A DNA stretch of 64,000 bases from Mucilaginibacter agri (GCF_009928685.1 NZ_WWEO01000041.1:519663-583662), one strand, 5' to 3'. Positions 40,948 through 50,647 are shown, counted from the first letter of the stretch. Numbers and translations are program-made. Notes: generated by a model from the letters alone, not told the origin.

Positions 40948-41513
40948 TAACTATTTTTTATTTCGTAAATCAATTCTACCATACCATTCTTGTAGGGTGT
41001 TACATTTTTGAGGTGCAGGGGCTGGTCGTGTTCTATTTGCTTAAACAACCTTAATCCCTCACCTAAAATTACAGGTATAATGGATACCCTGATCTCATCG
41101 GCCAGTTTTAAATTAATGAAATCTTTCGCCAGTTCGGCCCCGCCCACCAGCCACACATTTTTGTAATGAGGTTTTAAACGGTTGTTCACCAGTTGGTTTA
41201 AATCGCCTGAATAAATTTCGACGGACTGCCGTTCAACAGGCAGATCGCGATGGGTTAATACAATGGTCGGCTTATCGCCGTAAGCCCAGCCATAATTTTT
41301 CGAAAGCTCCAGAGCAAGCTCATAAGTAGCGGCGCCCATTACGTAACAATCTATAGCTTTAAGAAATTCTACTCTCTCGCTGTCGGTTATGTTAACGCCG
41401 TTCTCGTAGCGGTCGGGAGTATCGAACCAGGCAATACTATTATCTGGTTTAGCGATAATACCGTCGAGGCTCATAACCATGTGTATTGTTATTTTAAACT
41501 CGTCCGCTATCAT
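40947..41513 (-). CDS. Dihydrofolate reductase-like (RibD C-terminal domain) protein
   Basis: About 188 residues from the Met at 41513 (MIADEFKITIHMVMSLDGIIAKPDN). The NADPH-binding features of the RibD_C/DHFR-like fold are present: SLDGIIAK, YVMGAATYELALE, TIVLTHRDLP, NVWLVGGAELAKDFI, and VIPVILGEGLRLF. Proteins of this family reduce pteridine or pyrimidine-like substrates, but most stand-alone members are uncharacterised. The start is preceded by weak signals only; an upstream TTG would add 14 residues. Confidence 0.85.
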   Translation of the reverse strand: MIADEFKITIHMVMSLDGIIAKPDNSIAWFDTPDRYENGVNITDSERVEFLKAIDCYVMGAATYELALELSKNYGWAYGDKPTIVLTHRDLPVERQSVEIYSGDLNQLVNNRLKPHYKNVWLVGGAELAKDFINLKLADEIRVSIIPVILGEGLRLFKQIEHDQPLHLKNVTPYKNGMVELIYEIKNS

Positions 41514-41682
41514 TAAGGAATAGTTAAGGTTTACGGATAAATAGGATTTCGGCAATCCAATTTACAAAAAAAAACAGTGCTGGGATATAAGAGGCATTTT
41601 TATGCGCTGTTTGCGTGTAAAGCAGCACATATTGTGGAATAATAATTGCCTTGATTAACCTTAACAACCAATTTAAAAACTT

Positions 41683-42087
41683 ATGAACGTTAAGAAAATG
41701 TGGGCTAACCTGGCCGTAGAAGACGTGGAACGCACAAATAAATTTTATACCACGCTTGGCTTTAAGCCTAATGGTCCGCACAGCTCGAAAGAACTTGTTA
41801 GTTTCTTTTTCGGCGACGATAATTTTATCATGCACTTTTTTTTGAAAGACAGCCTGCAACCAGCCATGAAGGGCGACTTAGCCGATCTGAAAAAGGGGAA
41901 TGAAATTATATTTACCCTCGCGGCTCAAAGTAAGGCTGAGGCAGATGCATGGGCGGACGAAATTAAAGTGGCGGGCGGCACCCTGGTTTCACAACCCGAA
42001 GAATTTGGCCCGGGTTACTACGGTTTTGTTTTTTCCGACCCGGATGGACATAAGTTTAATGTATTTTTTATGGAGGGTATGAAATGA
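41683..42087 (+). CDS. VOC-family (glyoxalase/bleomycin resistance-like) protein
   Basis: 134 residues forming one pair of beta-alpha-beta-beta-beta units: MWANLAVEDVERTNKFYTTLGFKPNG at the start, SFFFGDDNFIMHFF in the middle and GPGYYGFVFSDPDGHKFNVFFME at the end. Candidate metal ligands in the vicinal-oxygen-chelate positions are H55-like (DNFIMHFF) and the terminal Glu/Asn region, but these are not certain. It resembles the extradiol-dioxygenase-like VOC proteins of unknown substrate. The ATG has an A-rich region upstream. Confidence 0.85.
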   Translation: MNVKKMWANLAVEDVERTNKFYTTLGFKPNGPHSSKELVSFFFGDDNFIMHFFLKDSLQPAMKGDLADLKKGNEIIFTLAAQSKAEADAWADEIKVAGGTLVSQPEEFGPGYYGFVFSDPDGHKFNVFFMEGMK

Positions 42088-42136
42088 TAGATCCTCAAAT
42101 TAAAATGATAATTTAGAGAGCATCAATACGCTTCTC

Positions 42137-42913
42137 ATGCTCAATAAACGAATACTTACTATTTGCTGTTTATGTTTAACGGCTGCATTTTTAGGTTTTC
42201 GCCTGGTAGGCAATAATAGCTACAATATTATTTTTATTGGCGATAGTATTACCGAAGCCCGGATGGTTCCGGATGCCAGTACGCAAGGGCCGGCCGCACA
42301 GGCCGCCACTTACTTAACAGGCACCGGTAAATTTAAAAGCATCCACTTTAATAACCAGGGGCGCAGCGGTTTTACCACTTTAGACTTTTTGCCGACAGAA
42401 AATAATGCTTACCCGAAAGTTGTTAAAGCAGCCGATGAGTTTTATAGAGATCAGTCGGCTACGTTAGTATTTAGCATAATGCTGGGCACTAATGATAGTG
42501 CCGTAAAAGGTACGCACGGCGCACCGGTATCGCCCGAAAACTACAAGGCCAACCTTAAGAGCATTGCCGATAGCTTGCTTAGTCGTTACGCTAATTGTAA
42601 GATTATTATTAACGAGCCTTTGTGGTATAGCGACAGCACCCAAAATGGCGCAGTTTATTTGATAGAAGGCCGAAACCGTTTGTTAAGCTATGTACCGCAG
42701 ATTAAAGCGCTGGTAAAAGAATATAAAAGCCTACTTCCCGGTCAGGTTTTTTTAGGGGACGAAAAAGCATACGCCTATTTCAGCAAGAACTACCTTACGG
42801 ATATGCATGCCGAACACGGGCCTATCGGAACCTTCTATCTGCATCCAAATCAAAAAGGTTCGGCGGCGTTGGGCGAGTTTTGGGGTAAAGCTATTGCTAA
42901 GGTGTTGAATTAA
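42137..42913 (+). CDS. Exported SGNH/GDSL-type hydrolase
   Basis: 258 residues. A signal or anchor segment (LTICCLCLTAAFLGFRLVG) is followed by the block I nucleophile Ser in IIFIGDSITEARM. Gly (block II) is in NQGRSGFTTLDF, Asn (block III) in MLGTNDSAVKG, and the D-x-x-H of block V in GPIGTFYLHPNQKG. It is an extracytoplasmic esterase, probably deacetylating a carbohydrate as many SGNH enzymes of Bacteroidota do; that assignment is inferred. The gene ends 5 nt before the stop of the convergent NTF2-like gene. Confidence 0.87.
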   Translation: MLNKRILTICCLCLTAAFLGFRLVGNNSYNIIFIGDSITEARMVPDASTQGPAAQAATYLTGTGKFKSIHFNNQGRSGFTTLDFLPTENNAYPKVVKAADEFYRDQSATLVFSIMLGTNDSAVKGTHGAPVSPENYKANLKSIADSLLSRYANCKIIINEPLWYSDSTQNGAVYLIEGRNRLLSYVPQIKALVKEYKSLLPGQVFLGDEKAYAYFSKNYLTDMHAEHGPIGTFYLHPNQKGSAALGEFWGKAIAKVLN

Positions 42914-42917
42914 GTAA

Positions 42918-43400
42918 TTACTTTATACCTTTTTCCAGCTTCGCATTTTGCCCGGCCTGAATGAGCCACACGCCATCTCGCTTCGTCAGCACGATCATTC
43001 GTCTGAACTCAAAAGTTTCACCCGGATAGCGGGTATCATCTGTTAAGCCGGTCCGTACGTGTGCTACGGCAACATCTGGTTTTAAATATTGTATATCTTC
43101 CACCGCACGGGTGTAATAATGGCTTATCTTAAAATAAGTATTATGCGTTGTTCGGTAATGATCTTCAATATCCTGCCTGCCTATATAATAAGCACCAAAC
43201 CAATTTACCCAAGTGGCGTCGGTACGGTAGTTCGCAGCCAGAGCTTTGGGGTCATGGTGGTTCCAGGCATCTTCGTAGTTTTTAACTAACTGCCTTATCG
43301 CGGTGTTCTCTTTCAGTGTATCTATCTGTTGGGCCGAGGCGGGTTTAAGTGCGAAACTCAAAAGCGACACGGTGATAAATAACAAGGTGTTGATTTTCAT
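42918..43400 (-). CDS. Exported SgcJ/EcaC-like NTF2-family protein
   Basis: 160 residues. A signal peptide (MKINTLLFITVSLLSFALKPASAQ) precedes an NTF2-like domain of the SgcJ/EcaC or DUF4440 type: IRQLVKNYEDAWNHHDPKALAANYRTDATWVNWFGAYYIGRQDIEDHY, then YLKPDVAVAHVRTG and FEFRRMIVLTKRDGVWLIQAGQNA. The family contains enzymes of polyketide tailoring and many proteins of unknown function; an enzymatic role is not supported here. It stands alone. Confidence 0.85.
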   Translation of the reverse strand: MKINTLLFITVSLLSFALKPASAQQIDTLKENTAIRQLVKNYEDAWNHHDPKALAANYRTDATWVNWFGAYYIGRQDIEDHYRTTHNTYFKISHYYTRAVEDIQYLKPDVAVAHVRTGLTDDTRYPGETFEFRRMIVLTKRDGVWLIQAGQNAKLEKGIK

Positions 43401-43502
43401 GGTATAGTGGCTTTAAATAAATGTAGCCACTATTTATCTCATTATCGATTTGTGTACTGAAAGTGTAACCGTTATTGGTTAGCGTGGTGTAACCTAAAAT
43501 TA

Positions 43503-44783
43503 TTACGCGTTATGTTTCATCAAATTTTTGGCTCCAAGAAGAGCTAGCAGCGTAACAGTTGATGCCGCCGTTAAATAATAACCCACATAAGGAAGGCCAT
43601 AGTTGTGGGCTAAAGTAGTTGCCAGGTATGGCGTTAATGATGCCCCTAAAATGCCAGCCAGCGTAAAGGCCAGGGAAGCACCCGTATAACGTACAGCTGC
43701 GGGGAAAATACCTGCAAGCGCAGTACCTATAGGGCCATAAGTAAGCCCCATCAGGAACATGCCTACCGATAGGAATATCGCTGTTATAACCAAATTGCCG
43801 GTACTAAAAAACGGTGCAAAAATAAGCCCGAATATGATGATGCAAACAGTTGCCGCAATAAGCATTTTGTTGCGGCCGTAGCTGTCGGCCAGTTTAGCCG
43901 AAAGTGGGATGCCCAAACCAAAGAATAGCATAGAGATCATCTGAATGATCAGGAAAGTACTTTTGGGAATATGCAGCGCCGAAGTGCCCCAGCTTAGGGT
44001 AAACACGGTCATTAAATAAAACAGCAAGAAAGTGGTAATGGTTGCTAGTGTTCCTAAGGTAATAGCAGCCGTATGTTTAACAAAAACATCGGCAAAGGGC
44101 ACTTTAGAACGCTCGTTATTGTCTATAATTTTCGAGAACTCTGGCGTTTCGGATATTTTTAGCCGAATATATAAACCCAGCCAAACCAGCAGTGCACTGG
44201 CAATAAAAGGGATGCGCCAGCCATAACCTATAAAGGCCTCTTCGCTCATACATTTGCTTAGGATAAAGAAACAACCGCTTGATAACAAAAACCCAATTGG
44301 TGCCCCTAATTGCGGAAACATGCCGTACCAGGCTTTTTTGTGTGCGGGGGCATTTTCTGTAGCTAATAGTACAGCACCACCCCATTCGCCGCCAAGGCCA
44401 AGCCCCTGGCCAAAGCGAAACACTGCTAACAGAATTGGCGCTGCAATACCGATAGCATTATAGCCTGGTAAAAGCCCGATCGCTACAGTTGATGGCCCCA
44501 TGGTTAATAAGGCAGCAACAAGCGTAGCTTTACGGCCTTTACGGTCGCCGAAGTGACCGAATATTGCTGCACCCAGTGGCCGCGCAAAAAAGGCCAAAGC
44601 AAAGGTAGCTAGCGACTCCAGTGTGGCCGAAGTAGGATCAGCCGTTGGGAAAAACAATTTGGGGAATACCAACACCGCAGCGGTGGCATATATGTAAAAA
44701 TCAAAAAACTCAATGGTGGTGCCGATGAGGCTTGCAGTAAGAATTCTACTAACCGGGTTTCCGGGGGCAGGTTGCTGGTTCAT
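43503..44783 (-). CDS. MFS transporter of the metabolite:proton symporter (MHS) family
   Basis: About 426 residues from the Met at 44783 (MNQQPAPGNPVSRILTASLIGTTIEFFDFY). Twelve helices; the family markers are SLIGTTIEFFDFYIYATAA, FGHFGDRKGRKATLV (motif A), and FRFGQGLGLGGEWGGAVLLATENAP, typical of ProP/KgtP/ShiA-type symporters of organic acids, betaine or proline. The substrate is not determinable. The promoter lies directly at the ATG, so the message is probably leaderless; longer upstream readings are excluded by it. Confidence 0.92.
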   Translation of the reverse strand: MNQQPAPGNPVSRILTASLIGTTIEFFDFYIYATAAVLVFPKLFFPTADPTSATLESLATFALAFFARPLGAAIFGHFGDRKGRKATLVAALLTMGPSTVAIGLLPGYNAIGIAAPILLAVFRFGQGLGLGGEWGGAVLLATENAPAHKKAWYGMFPQLGAPIGFLLSSGCFFILSKCMSEEAFIGYGWRIPFIASALLVWLGLYIRLKISETPEFSKIIDNNERSKVPFADVFVKHTAAITLGTLATITTFLLFYLMTVFTLSWGTSALHIPKSTFLIIQMISMLFFGLGIPLSAKLADSYGRNKMLIAATVCIIIFGLIFAPFFSTGNLVITAIFLSVGMFLMGLTYGPIGTALAGIFPAAVRYTGASLAFTLAGILGASLTPYLATTLAHNYGLPYVGYYLTAASTVTLLALLGAKNLMKHNA

Positions 44784-44785
44784 AG

Positions 44786-44818
44786 CCTCAAACTTATCAA
44801 ATTTGAGGGAATACGCAA
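44786..44818 (-). promoter_or_regulatory. Bacteroidota-type promoter of the MHS transporter
   Basis: On the minus strand TTG (44818-44816), exactly 19 nt, then TAAGTTTG (44796-44789); the ATG is at 44783. A 7-bp inverted repeat CCTCAAA (44786-44792)/TTTGAGG (44802-44808) overlaps the -7 element and may be an operator. Confidence 0.65.
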
Positions 44819-44948
44819 ATTGAACCGTTCTACATCTGAGGTAAATTTTTAATAGAGAAAAACAATCACCCGTCCCTTCACGCATTAATTATTTGTTAAA
44901 TCTCATTTTTTCTGTAACACAACCGGGTAATTGGTAGTCTTGTAGTTT

Positions 44949-47399
44949 ATGAAACTACTGCCCCCGTTTTTCTTAATCTTATTTGTGGTGTTATTTTTCA
45001 ATTTTGCCAATGCGCAAACCGCTGGCGGCAAAATATCAGGATCGGTTTTAGATGAAGTCAAAAAGCCACTCGACGGTGCAACCGTGATCTTGTTTACCGC
45101 CAAAGATTCGGTAGTGACAAGTACCCAATTGGTTAAGCAGGATGGTAGTTTCGCTTTTCAAAACTTAAAAAGCAATACCTATTTCATAAAGGCCACCTTT
45201 ATGGGTTATAAAAACTACCGGAGCGGCTTGGTGGAAGTCGGACAGCAAAAAGCGGTTAATTTACCTGCTTTTGTTTTATCGCCCGCAGGTAAAACATTGA
45301 ATGAAGTATCGGTAACCGCACAAAAATCTTTTGTACAACAAAAGGTCGACCGTACGGTGGTTAACGTTGGGGCACTGATATCCAATACCGGCGCCAATGC
45401 TTTAGAGGTGCTGGCCAAAAGTCCCGGTGTACAGGTAGATGCCGATGGTAACATTACCTTTAAGGGTAAAAGCGGCGTAATGGTAATGATTGATGATAAG
45501 CCAACCTACCTTTCTGCGGCTAACCTGGCAACTTATTTACGCTCATTACCTTCATCTTCTTTAGACCAGATTGAGTTAATGGATAACCCTCCCGCAAAAT
45601 ATGATGCCGCAGGAAATGCGGGTGTAATCAACATCAAAACCAAAAAGAACAGCGTTAAAGGTTTTAATGCAGTGGCGTCGGCTAACATTGCGCAAGGTTT
45701 TTATGGCCGTACCAGCGAAAGCCTTAATTTTAATTATCGTGTAGATAAGGTGAACCTGTTTGCAAACCTCTCGTACGATTATCAAAAAACTTTCAGAAGG
45801 CTGGAGATCGACCGCAATTATTTTGATGCCAACGGTGTGCAAACCTCATCCCTGGCGGATATTTCTTATTTCAGACCCACAAATCATAATACTAATGTTA
45901 AAGTTGGGATGGATTATTACATGTCGCCTAAAACTACCTGGGGCGTGGTATTTACCGGCAACTGGTCGCCAGAGCATGATAGCAGCCCGGTTTTTAGTAT
46001 GCTTTACGGACAGGACGGCCAATTGGATTCTACCATTAACACCCTCAATACCTCCAAAAGTAAATTTAGCAGCAAAGGCGTAAACTTAAACTATACCCAT
46101 AAGTACGATAGTACCGGCAGGGTATTTTCATTTGATCTGGACTATATCCGCGATATATCTAATGGCGAGCAGGAGTTTGTTAACAACACTTACTTGCCCG
46201 ATGGTACGCTAACCAATTCGCAAACAATAACCGATAACCTACCCTCTACCATAAATATTTACTCTGCCAAGGCAGATTATACTCACCCGTTAAGAGGCAA
46301 GGCAAAGTTTGAGGCGGGGGTTAAAAGCAGCTACGTAAATACAGATAATGCTGCCAACTATTTTAACCTGGTTGACGGGGTAAGCACTATAGACTATAAT
46401 AACACCAACCGGTTTTTGTATAAAGAGAACATCAATGCTGCTTACATCAATTTTAACAAAACCTTAGGCCGGTTCGACATACAAACAGGCTTGCGTTTAG
46501 AGAATACAAACGGCACAGGGCATCAACTAGGAAACGCGCAAAAGCCGGATTCGTCCTTTGTTAACCATTATACCAATTTGTTTCCAACGGCTTATCTTTC
46601 GTATAAACTCGATACAGCTGGTCATAATGTGCTGGTTGCTTCGTACGGTCGCCGTATAGGCAGGCCGAATTATGGAAGCTTAAACCCTTTTACATTTTTT
46701 GTAGATAAGTTCACTTATTTCTCGGGTAACCCTTTTCTTAAACCTCAGTTTACTGATAATTATAAACTGGCCTATAATTATAAAAGCCTGTTTACGCTTG
46801 CTGTTTCATACAACTTAACAACAGATGTGCAAAATGAAACCATTCATAAGAGTGGTGACGTGTTTATAAGCACAACCGGCAATATAGGGCAACAAAAGAC
46901 ACTGGATTTCTCTGCCAATACCAACCTGCAACCCACCAAATGGTGGACCGTAAATTTGTATGCCGAAGTATATAATAATACTTACGAGGGCGAATTTTAT
47001 TCCGGCTATCTGCATCAATCTCAATATACCTTCGGGGCCAATGGCAGTAATCAATTTACGCTATCAAAAACCTGGAGTGCCGAGATAAGCGGTTTTTATA
47101 ATACTGGTGGTACTTATGGGCAGTTTGTTTCTATACCAACCGGCATGCTTAACGCTGCGATCCAGAAAAAGATATTGAATAACAAGGGCTCCATAAGGTT
47201 TAACATGCGCGATATATTTCATTCGTTTAGCCCCAGCGGAACTATAACCAATATTGAAGGCGCTACGGCAACCTATCATAACTTTGTGGATACACAGGTG
47301 GCCACCCTTACTTTTACTTATAGTTTCGGAAAGCTAACCAACACGCCGTCTAAACGGGATACCGGCGGCGCCGATAGCGAACAAGGCAGAGCGCATTAA
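44949..47399 (+). CDS. TonB-dependent receptor, outer-membrane beta-barrel family
   Basis: 816 residues with signal peptide (MKLLPPFFLILFVVLFFNFANAQ). A CarboxypepD_reg-like domain (about 30-110: KISGSVLDEVKKPLDGATVILF) precedes a plug (about 115-225: NEVSVTAQKSFVQQKVDRTVVNVG, DQIELMDNPPAKYDAAGNAGVINIKTKK), then an OMP_b-brl_3-type 22-strand barrel ending TLTFTYSFGKL. There is no SusD partner, so it belongs to the stand-alone receptor group for peptides, siderophores or unknown ligands. It is followed by a strong terminator and divergent from the MHS transporter. Confidence 0.92.
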   Translation: MKLLPPFFLILFVVLFFNFANAQTAGGKISGSVLDEVKKPLDGATVILFTAKDSVVTSTQLVKQDGSFAFQNLKSNTYFIKATFMGYKNYRSGLVEVGQQKAVNLPAFVLSPAGKTLNEVSVTAQKSFVQQKVDRTVVNVGALISNTGANALEVLAKSPGVQVDADGNITFKGKSGVMVMIDDKPTYLSAANLATYLRSLPSSSLDQIELMDNPPAKYDAAGNAGVINIKTKKNSVKGFNAVASANIAQGFYGRTSESLNFNYRVDKVNLFANLSYDYQKTFRRLEIDRNYFDANGVQTSSLADISYFRPTNHNTNVKVGMDYYMSPKTTWGVVFTGNWSPEHDSSPVFSMLYGQDGQLDSTINTLNTSKSKFSSKGVNLNYTHKYDSTGRVFSFDLDYIRDISNGEQEFVNNTYLPDGTLTNSQTITDNLPSTINIYSAKADYTHPLRGKAKFEAGVKSSYVNTDNAANYFNLVDGVSTIDYNNTNRFLYKENINAAYINFNKTLGRFDIQTGLRLENTNGTGHQLGNAQKPDSSFVNHYTNLFPTAYLSYKLDTAGHNVLVASYGRRIGRPNYGSLNPFTFFVDKFTYFSGNPFLKPQFTDNYKLAYNYKSLFTLAVSYNLTTDVQNETIHKSGDVFISTTGNIGQQKTLDFSANTNLQPTKWWTVNLYAEVYNNTYEGEFYSGYLHQSQYTFGANGSNQFTLSKTWSAEISGFYNTGGTYGQFVSIPTGMLNAAIQKKILNNKGSIRFNMRDIFHSFSPSGTITNIEGATATYHNFVDTQVATLTFTYSFGKLTNTPSKRDTGGADSEQGRAH

Positions 47400-47420
47400 T
47401 GTGATGGCTGCCAATGGGTA

Positions 47421-47466
47421 TGTATAATGAAAGTCTCAATCTTTTGATCGAGACTTTCATTATACA
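47421..47466. terminator. Bidirectional terminator
   Basis: TGTATAATGAAAGTCTC (47421-47437) and GAGACTTTCATTATACA (47450-47466) form a perfect 17-bp stem, extended by ATC/GAT inside, around TTTT. It ends the TonB receptor gene. Confidence 0.85.
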
Positions 47467-47572
47467 CAGGTAGCCTTAGAAAAAGCCAGGGAAGGGGTAA
47501 GAAAATGATAGAGTTTGTAAATGAACCCCGCAGGCTTGCTAAGCAAGGCGCTGCGGGGAGGCAACCGCTACG

Positions 47573-48040
47573 TTACAGCTCTTTTTCAGCGAACATCTTT
47601 GCGTCGCGGGTATTCTTTTGCACAGCAATTGCCGAAAACATACTTAGAGAGAAAGCCATTGCGTAGAAGCCTTTTTCGCTTAGCGTAATATGGGCATTCC
47701 ACAGGCCAATGGTTAATAGTATCATCGATGCAATAGTGGCAAACCAGCTCAGCCCGTAATAAAGTTCGGTAACGGCAAGTCCTTCAGCCCTGTCTCTTAC
47801 GCTTTTTTGTACAGAGATTACTGCGAACAAGCCAAATAATAAAATGGTGAAATAATAACCTTTTTCGTTCAACTCGATACTGGCATTCCATAGGCCTATG
47901 CAATATCCTACGGTTCCCGTTAATAAAGCAAACCAGGATGCGCCGATAAACGCAGCGGTTGGTTTAAATGGGTTTCTAACGTTTTCGACATTTCTTGCAA
48001 TCGATGAGTTCTCTTCTGTTTTGTGTTGTAGCGGTTCCAT
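47573..48040 (-). CDS. YiaA/YiaB-type membrane protein
   Basis: 155 residues with two copies of the YiaAB two-helix unit. The first is FIGASWFALLTGTVGYCIGLWNASIELNEKGYYFTILLFGLFAVISVQKSVRD and the second LSWFATIASMILLTIGLWNAHITLSEKGFYAMAFSLSMFSAIAVQKNTRD (given here in outline). Each pair carries the conserved GLWNAxIxLxEKGxY and QKxxRD. It is an inner-membrane protein of unknown function. It stands alone. Confidence 0.88.
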   Translation of the reverse strand: MEPLQHKTEENSSIARNVENVRNPFKPTAAFIGASWFALLTGTVGYCIGLWNASIELNEKGYYFTILLFGLFAVISVQKSVRDRAEGLAVTELYYGLSWFATIASMILLTIGLWNAHITLSEKGFYAMAFSLSMFSAIAVQKNTRDAKMFAEKEL

Positions 48041-48174
48041 ATTTATTTTGTTTTAGTGATTAATATGGAAGCTAATGTCGGCTGCAAAATGGAGCAGGTA
48101 AAGTCAGATTTATAAAATTACTGACGATATAAATCTGTAATTATTTTACCTTTAGGTACCGTTTGTTTATTTGT

Positions 48175-49665
48175 ATGGATTCACTGTCTGACTTAATTAA
48201 TTTACTAAATAATGCCGAAAAAAAGCTGTTCAGGCAATCTGTACAACGTAAAAACAAAAGAGACGACGTAAAAAACCTGCATCTGTTTGATTTGATAGAA
48301 ACTGACGATATAGATGGCTTAAATAAGCTTTACAAATCAGCAAAAAATAAAGATGCTTACCATGCTTTGCGTAAACGGCTACAAGATAATTTGCTGCTGT
48401 TTTTATCGCAGAGAATCTTTGAGAATGGTCATTCCGATAGTTATGATGCACTGCGCCTGCTCGTAGTGGGGCGCTTTTTGTTAGAAAATGATGTGGTGAA
48501 GGTTGGGTTTAAATGTTTGGATAAAGCTGAGCGGCTGGCCGAACATCTGGAGCAATTTAATTTGTTAAACGAGCTATTACTTTTGAAGATACAGTATGCC
48601 CATTTAAAGGGCGCAGAAAACTTTGAAGCTTTAACCGCACGTTTCCTGCAGAACCAATTGGATATGCAACGCGAAGCCAAACTCAATATAGCTTATGCTT
48701 TTTTGAGGCAGGAGTTGCAGGAAATACATCTAAAAGGAAAGGTTGTTAATTTGACTGCCTTAATGCTTACAACAATTCGGAAATACAAAATCTCCGAAAA
48801 GGATTTGATGACCTATAAATCCATTTATCAAATTCTTTTCATTGCGAATGAATATGCGGCGATACAGCAGAATTACGAATTGATAGAGCGTTACATCAAC
48901 CGAACCAATCAATTTATAGAGGGGCGGTCATATAAAAAGGAATCTCATCTTTTTTACCATATATCTATCTTGTATTTCTTAGCGAATTTTCATCTAAGGC
49001 GAAAGGATTTCGGTCGGAGCGGGTCTTACCTTGCGGAAATGATGGATTTAATGGTGGCGGATAATCGCTATCATACATTATTTTATTTACGCCACCAGTT
49101 ACTTTCTGCACTCAATTTATTCTTTACGGACTTTGCTGAAGACGCGATTGCGCTTTTGCAGCAATCATTATCAGGTGCAAAGCATGCCTCTAAACCAGAA
49201 GATATCGAAGATTTACGCATATGCCTTACCATGTTTTTAGCCCTGTGTAATGATCGCGGAAGTTTGAAGCAACTTACATTATTGACGCGTACCGATGCGT
49301 GGTACGAAAAAAAAATGGGCATGTTATGGACTATTAGAAAAAATCTGATGGAAATTTTGGTTCAGGCGCAGTTTTCCAACATTGAGCTTGCCATGTCTCG
49401 GTTAAACAGCTTCCGAAGGCGATATAAGAAGTATCTGTTGAAAACATCGGAAGAGCGAGTGCTGGTATATCTGAGGCTGGTTGAAAAATACCTGCAAAAG
49501 CCCGACGTGGTTTTTGAGTCAATATACCAGAAATCAGTTTTAAATCAGCTTGATAAGAAAGAAAACGACGATATCTTTACTTTGAGTTTCATTGCCTGGT
49601 TGATAGCTCGTTGGGAGAAAAAAACAGCGTGTAAAGTTGTTTTATCACTCGTTCAGCATCGGTAG
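48175..49665 (+). CDS. Hypothetical helical-repeat protein
   Basis: About 496 residues from the Met at 48175 (MDSLSDLINLLNNAEKKLFRQSV). It is entirely alpha-helical, rich in Leu, Lys and Tyr, and resembles large Bacteroidota hypothetical proteins beginning with an EKKxFxxxV segment and a YHALRKRLQDNLLLFL helix; TPR-like superhelix folding is likely (FYHISILYFLANFHLRRKDFGRSGSYLAEM). There is no signal or enzymatic motif. It is markedly AT-rich, and the AraC gene follows within about 50 nt, so the two may be linked. Confidence 0.6.
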   Translation: MDSLSDLINLLNNAEKKLFRQSVQRKNKRDDVKNLHLFDLIETDDIDGLNKLYKSAKNKDAYHALRKRLQDNLLLFLSQRIFENGHSDSYDALRLLVVGRFLLENDVVKVGFKCLDKAERLAEHLEQFNLLNELLLLKIQYAHLKGAENFEALTARFLQNQLDMQREAKLNIAYAFLRQELQEIHLKGKVVNLTALMLTTIRKYKISEKDLMTYKSIYQILFIANEYAAIQQNYELIERYINRTNQFIEGRSYKKESHLFYHISILYFLANFHLRRKDFGRSGSYLAEMMDLMVADNRYHTLFYLRHQLLSALNLFFTDFAEDAIALLQQSLSGAKHASKPEDIEDLRICLTMFLALCNDRGSLKQLTLLTRTDAWYEKKMGMLWTIRKNLMEILVQAQFSNIELAMSRLNSFRRRYKKYLLKTSEERVLVYLRLVEKYLQKPDVVFESIYQKSVLNQLDKKENDDIFTLSFIAWLIARWEKKTACKVVLSLVQHR

Positions 49666-49712
49666 TAGGTTTGCCTGTCTGAATGCATATCTTTGATTTC
49701 AGAGGCCAGCCA

Positions 49713-50570
49713 ATGCGAAAAAAGTCTAATAGAATCCCTATAAATAGCTTCGGCAACGAACCTGGAGAGCGCATTACTATCGACAGGGTTTCTTTTAAAT
49801 CTTTGCCGCCTTTAGGAGAATGGGAACAACCCGAACGGCATGACCGGCATTCCTTCTTTTTATTGGAAAAAGGCAGCGTTAGTATGGAAATTGATTTCCA
49901 GGTATATGACATCCAAGCTCCGGCGCTCATCTATATGCACCCTGATCAGGTACACCGGATCATTGGATATCAAGAAGTAACGGTCTGTGCCTGGGCTTTA
50001 GATTATGATTATCTAAATAATGATCTTTTAAAGCAGCTTGAAGATATTTCTCCCGCCAGCCCAAGCCCACTTAACGACGACCAGTTTATTTTGATTTCGG
50101 ACACCACCTCTTTATTAATGAAATTCTGGCAAAGGAAAAATGTTCCGTTATATCATTTATTATTAAGGGAACAAGGAAACGCGCTTATTGCCCTTGTGGT
50201 CTCTTTTTTTCTCGAAAAAATAGGTCCTAATGAACATCAGAGCAGGCAGGAACAAATAACCAGGAGCTTTCGGCAACAACTCGCGCTAAGTTTTGCCGAG
50301 AAGAAACGCCCTGCGGATTATGCGGAAGCGCTGCATATCTCTATGCCCTATCTCAACGAATGCGTTAAAAATACAACCGGGCAACCTGTCTCGAGGCACA
50401 TTCAGGAACGCGTAATTTTGGAAGCCAAGCGGCAGCTTTATCATTCCGGCCAATCGTTGAAAGAGATAGCTATAGCTTTGGGGTACGATGATTACCCTTA
50501 CTTTTCGAGGTTGTTTACAAAGATTACGGGTATGTCGCCTATAGCCTTCAGGCAGCAAAACCTCGATTAG
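49713..50570 (+). CDS. AraC-family transcriptional regulator
   Basis: About 285 residues from the Met at 49713 (MRKKSNRIPINSFGNEP); an ATG at 49683 would add ten. An N-terminal cupin-like ligand domain (FFLLEKGSVSMEIDFQVYDIQAPALIYMHPDQVHRI) is followed by the AraC double helix-turn-helix at the C-terminus: ADYAEALHISMPYLNECVKNTTGQPVSRHIQERVILEAKRQL and IAIALGYDDYPYFSRLFTKITGMSPIAFRQ. It probably regulates the FAD monooxygenase gene that follows. Ligand unknown. Confidence 0.9.
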   Translation: MRKKSNRIPINSFGNEPGERITIDRVSFKSLPPLGEWEQPERHDRHSFFLLEKGSVSMEIDFQVYDIQAPALIYMHPDQVHRIIGYQEVTVCAWALDYDYLNNDLLKQLEDISPASPSPLNDDQFILISDTTSLLMKFWQRKNVPLYHLLLREQGNALIALVVSFFLEKIGPNEHQSRQEQITRSFRQQLALSFAEKKRPADYAEALHISMPYLNECVKNTTGQPVSRHIQERVILEAKRQLYHSGQSLKEIAIALGYDDYPYFSRLFTKITGMSPIAFRQQNLD

Positions 50571-50647
50571 TCCAAGTCTTTCCTGGTTTATGCCTATTTC
50601 GCTGCATCCCTTTACTGTTCCTTTGCATCAACAAGAAGGTATTTAAA

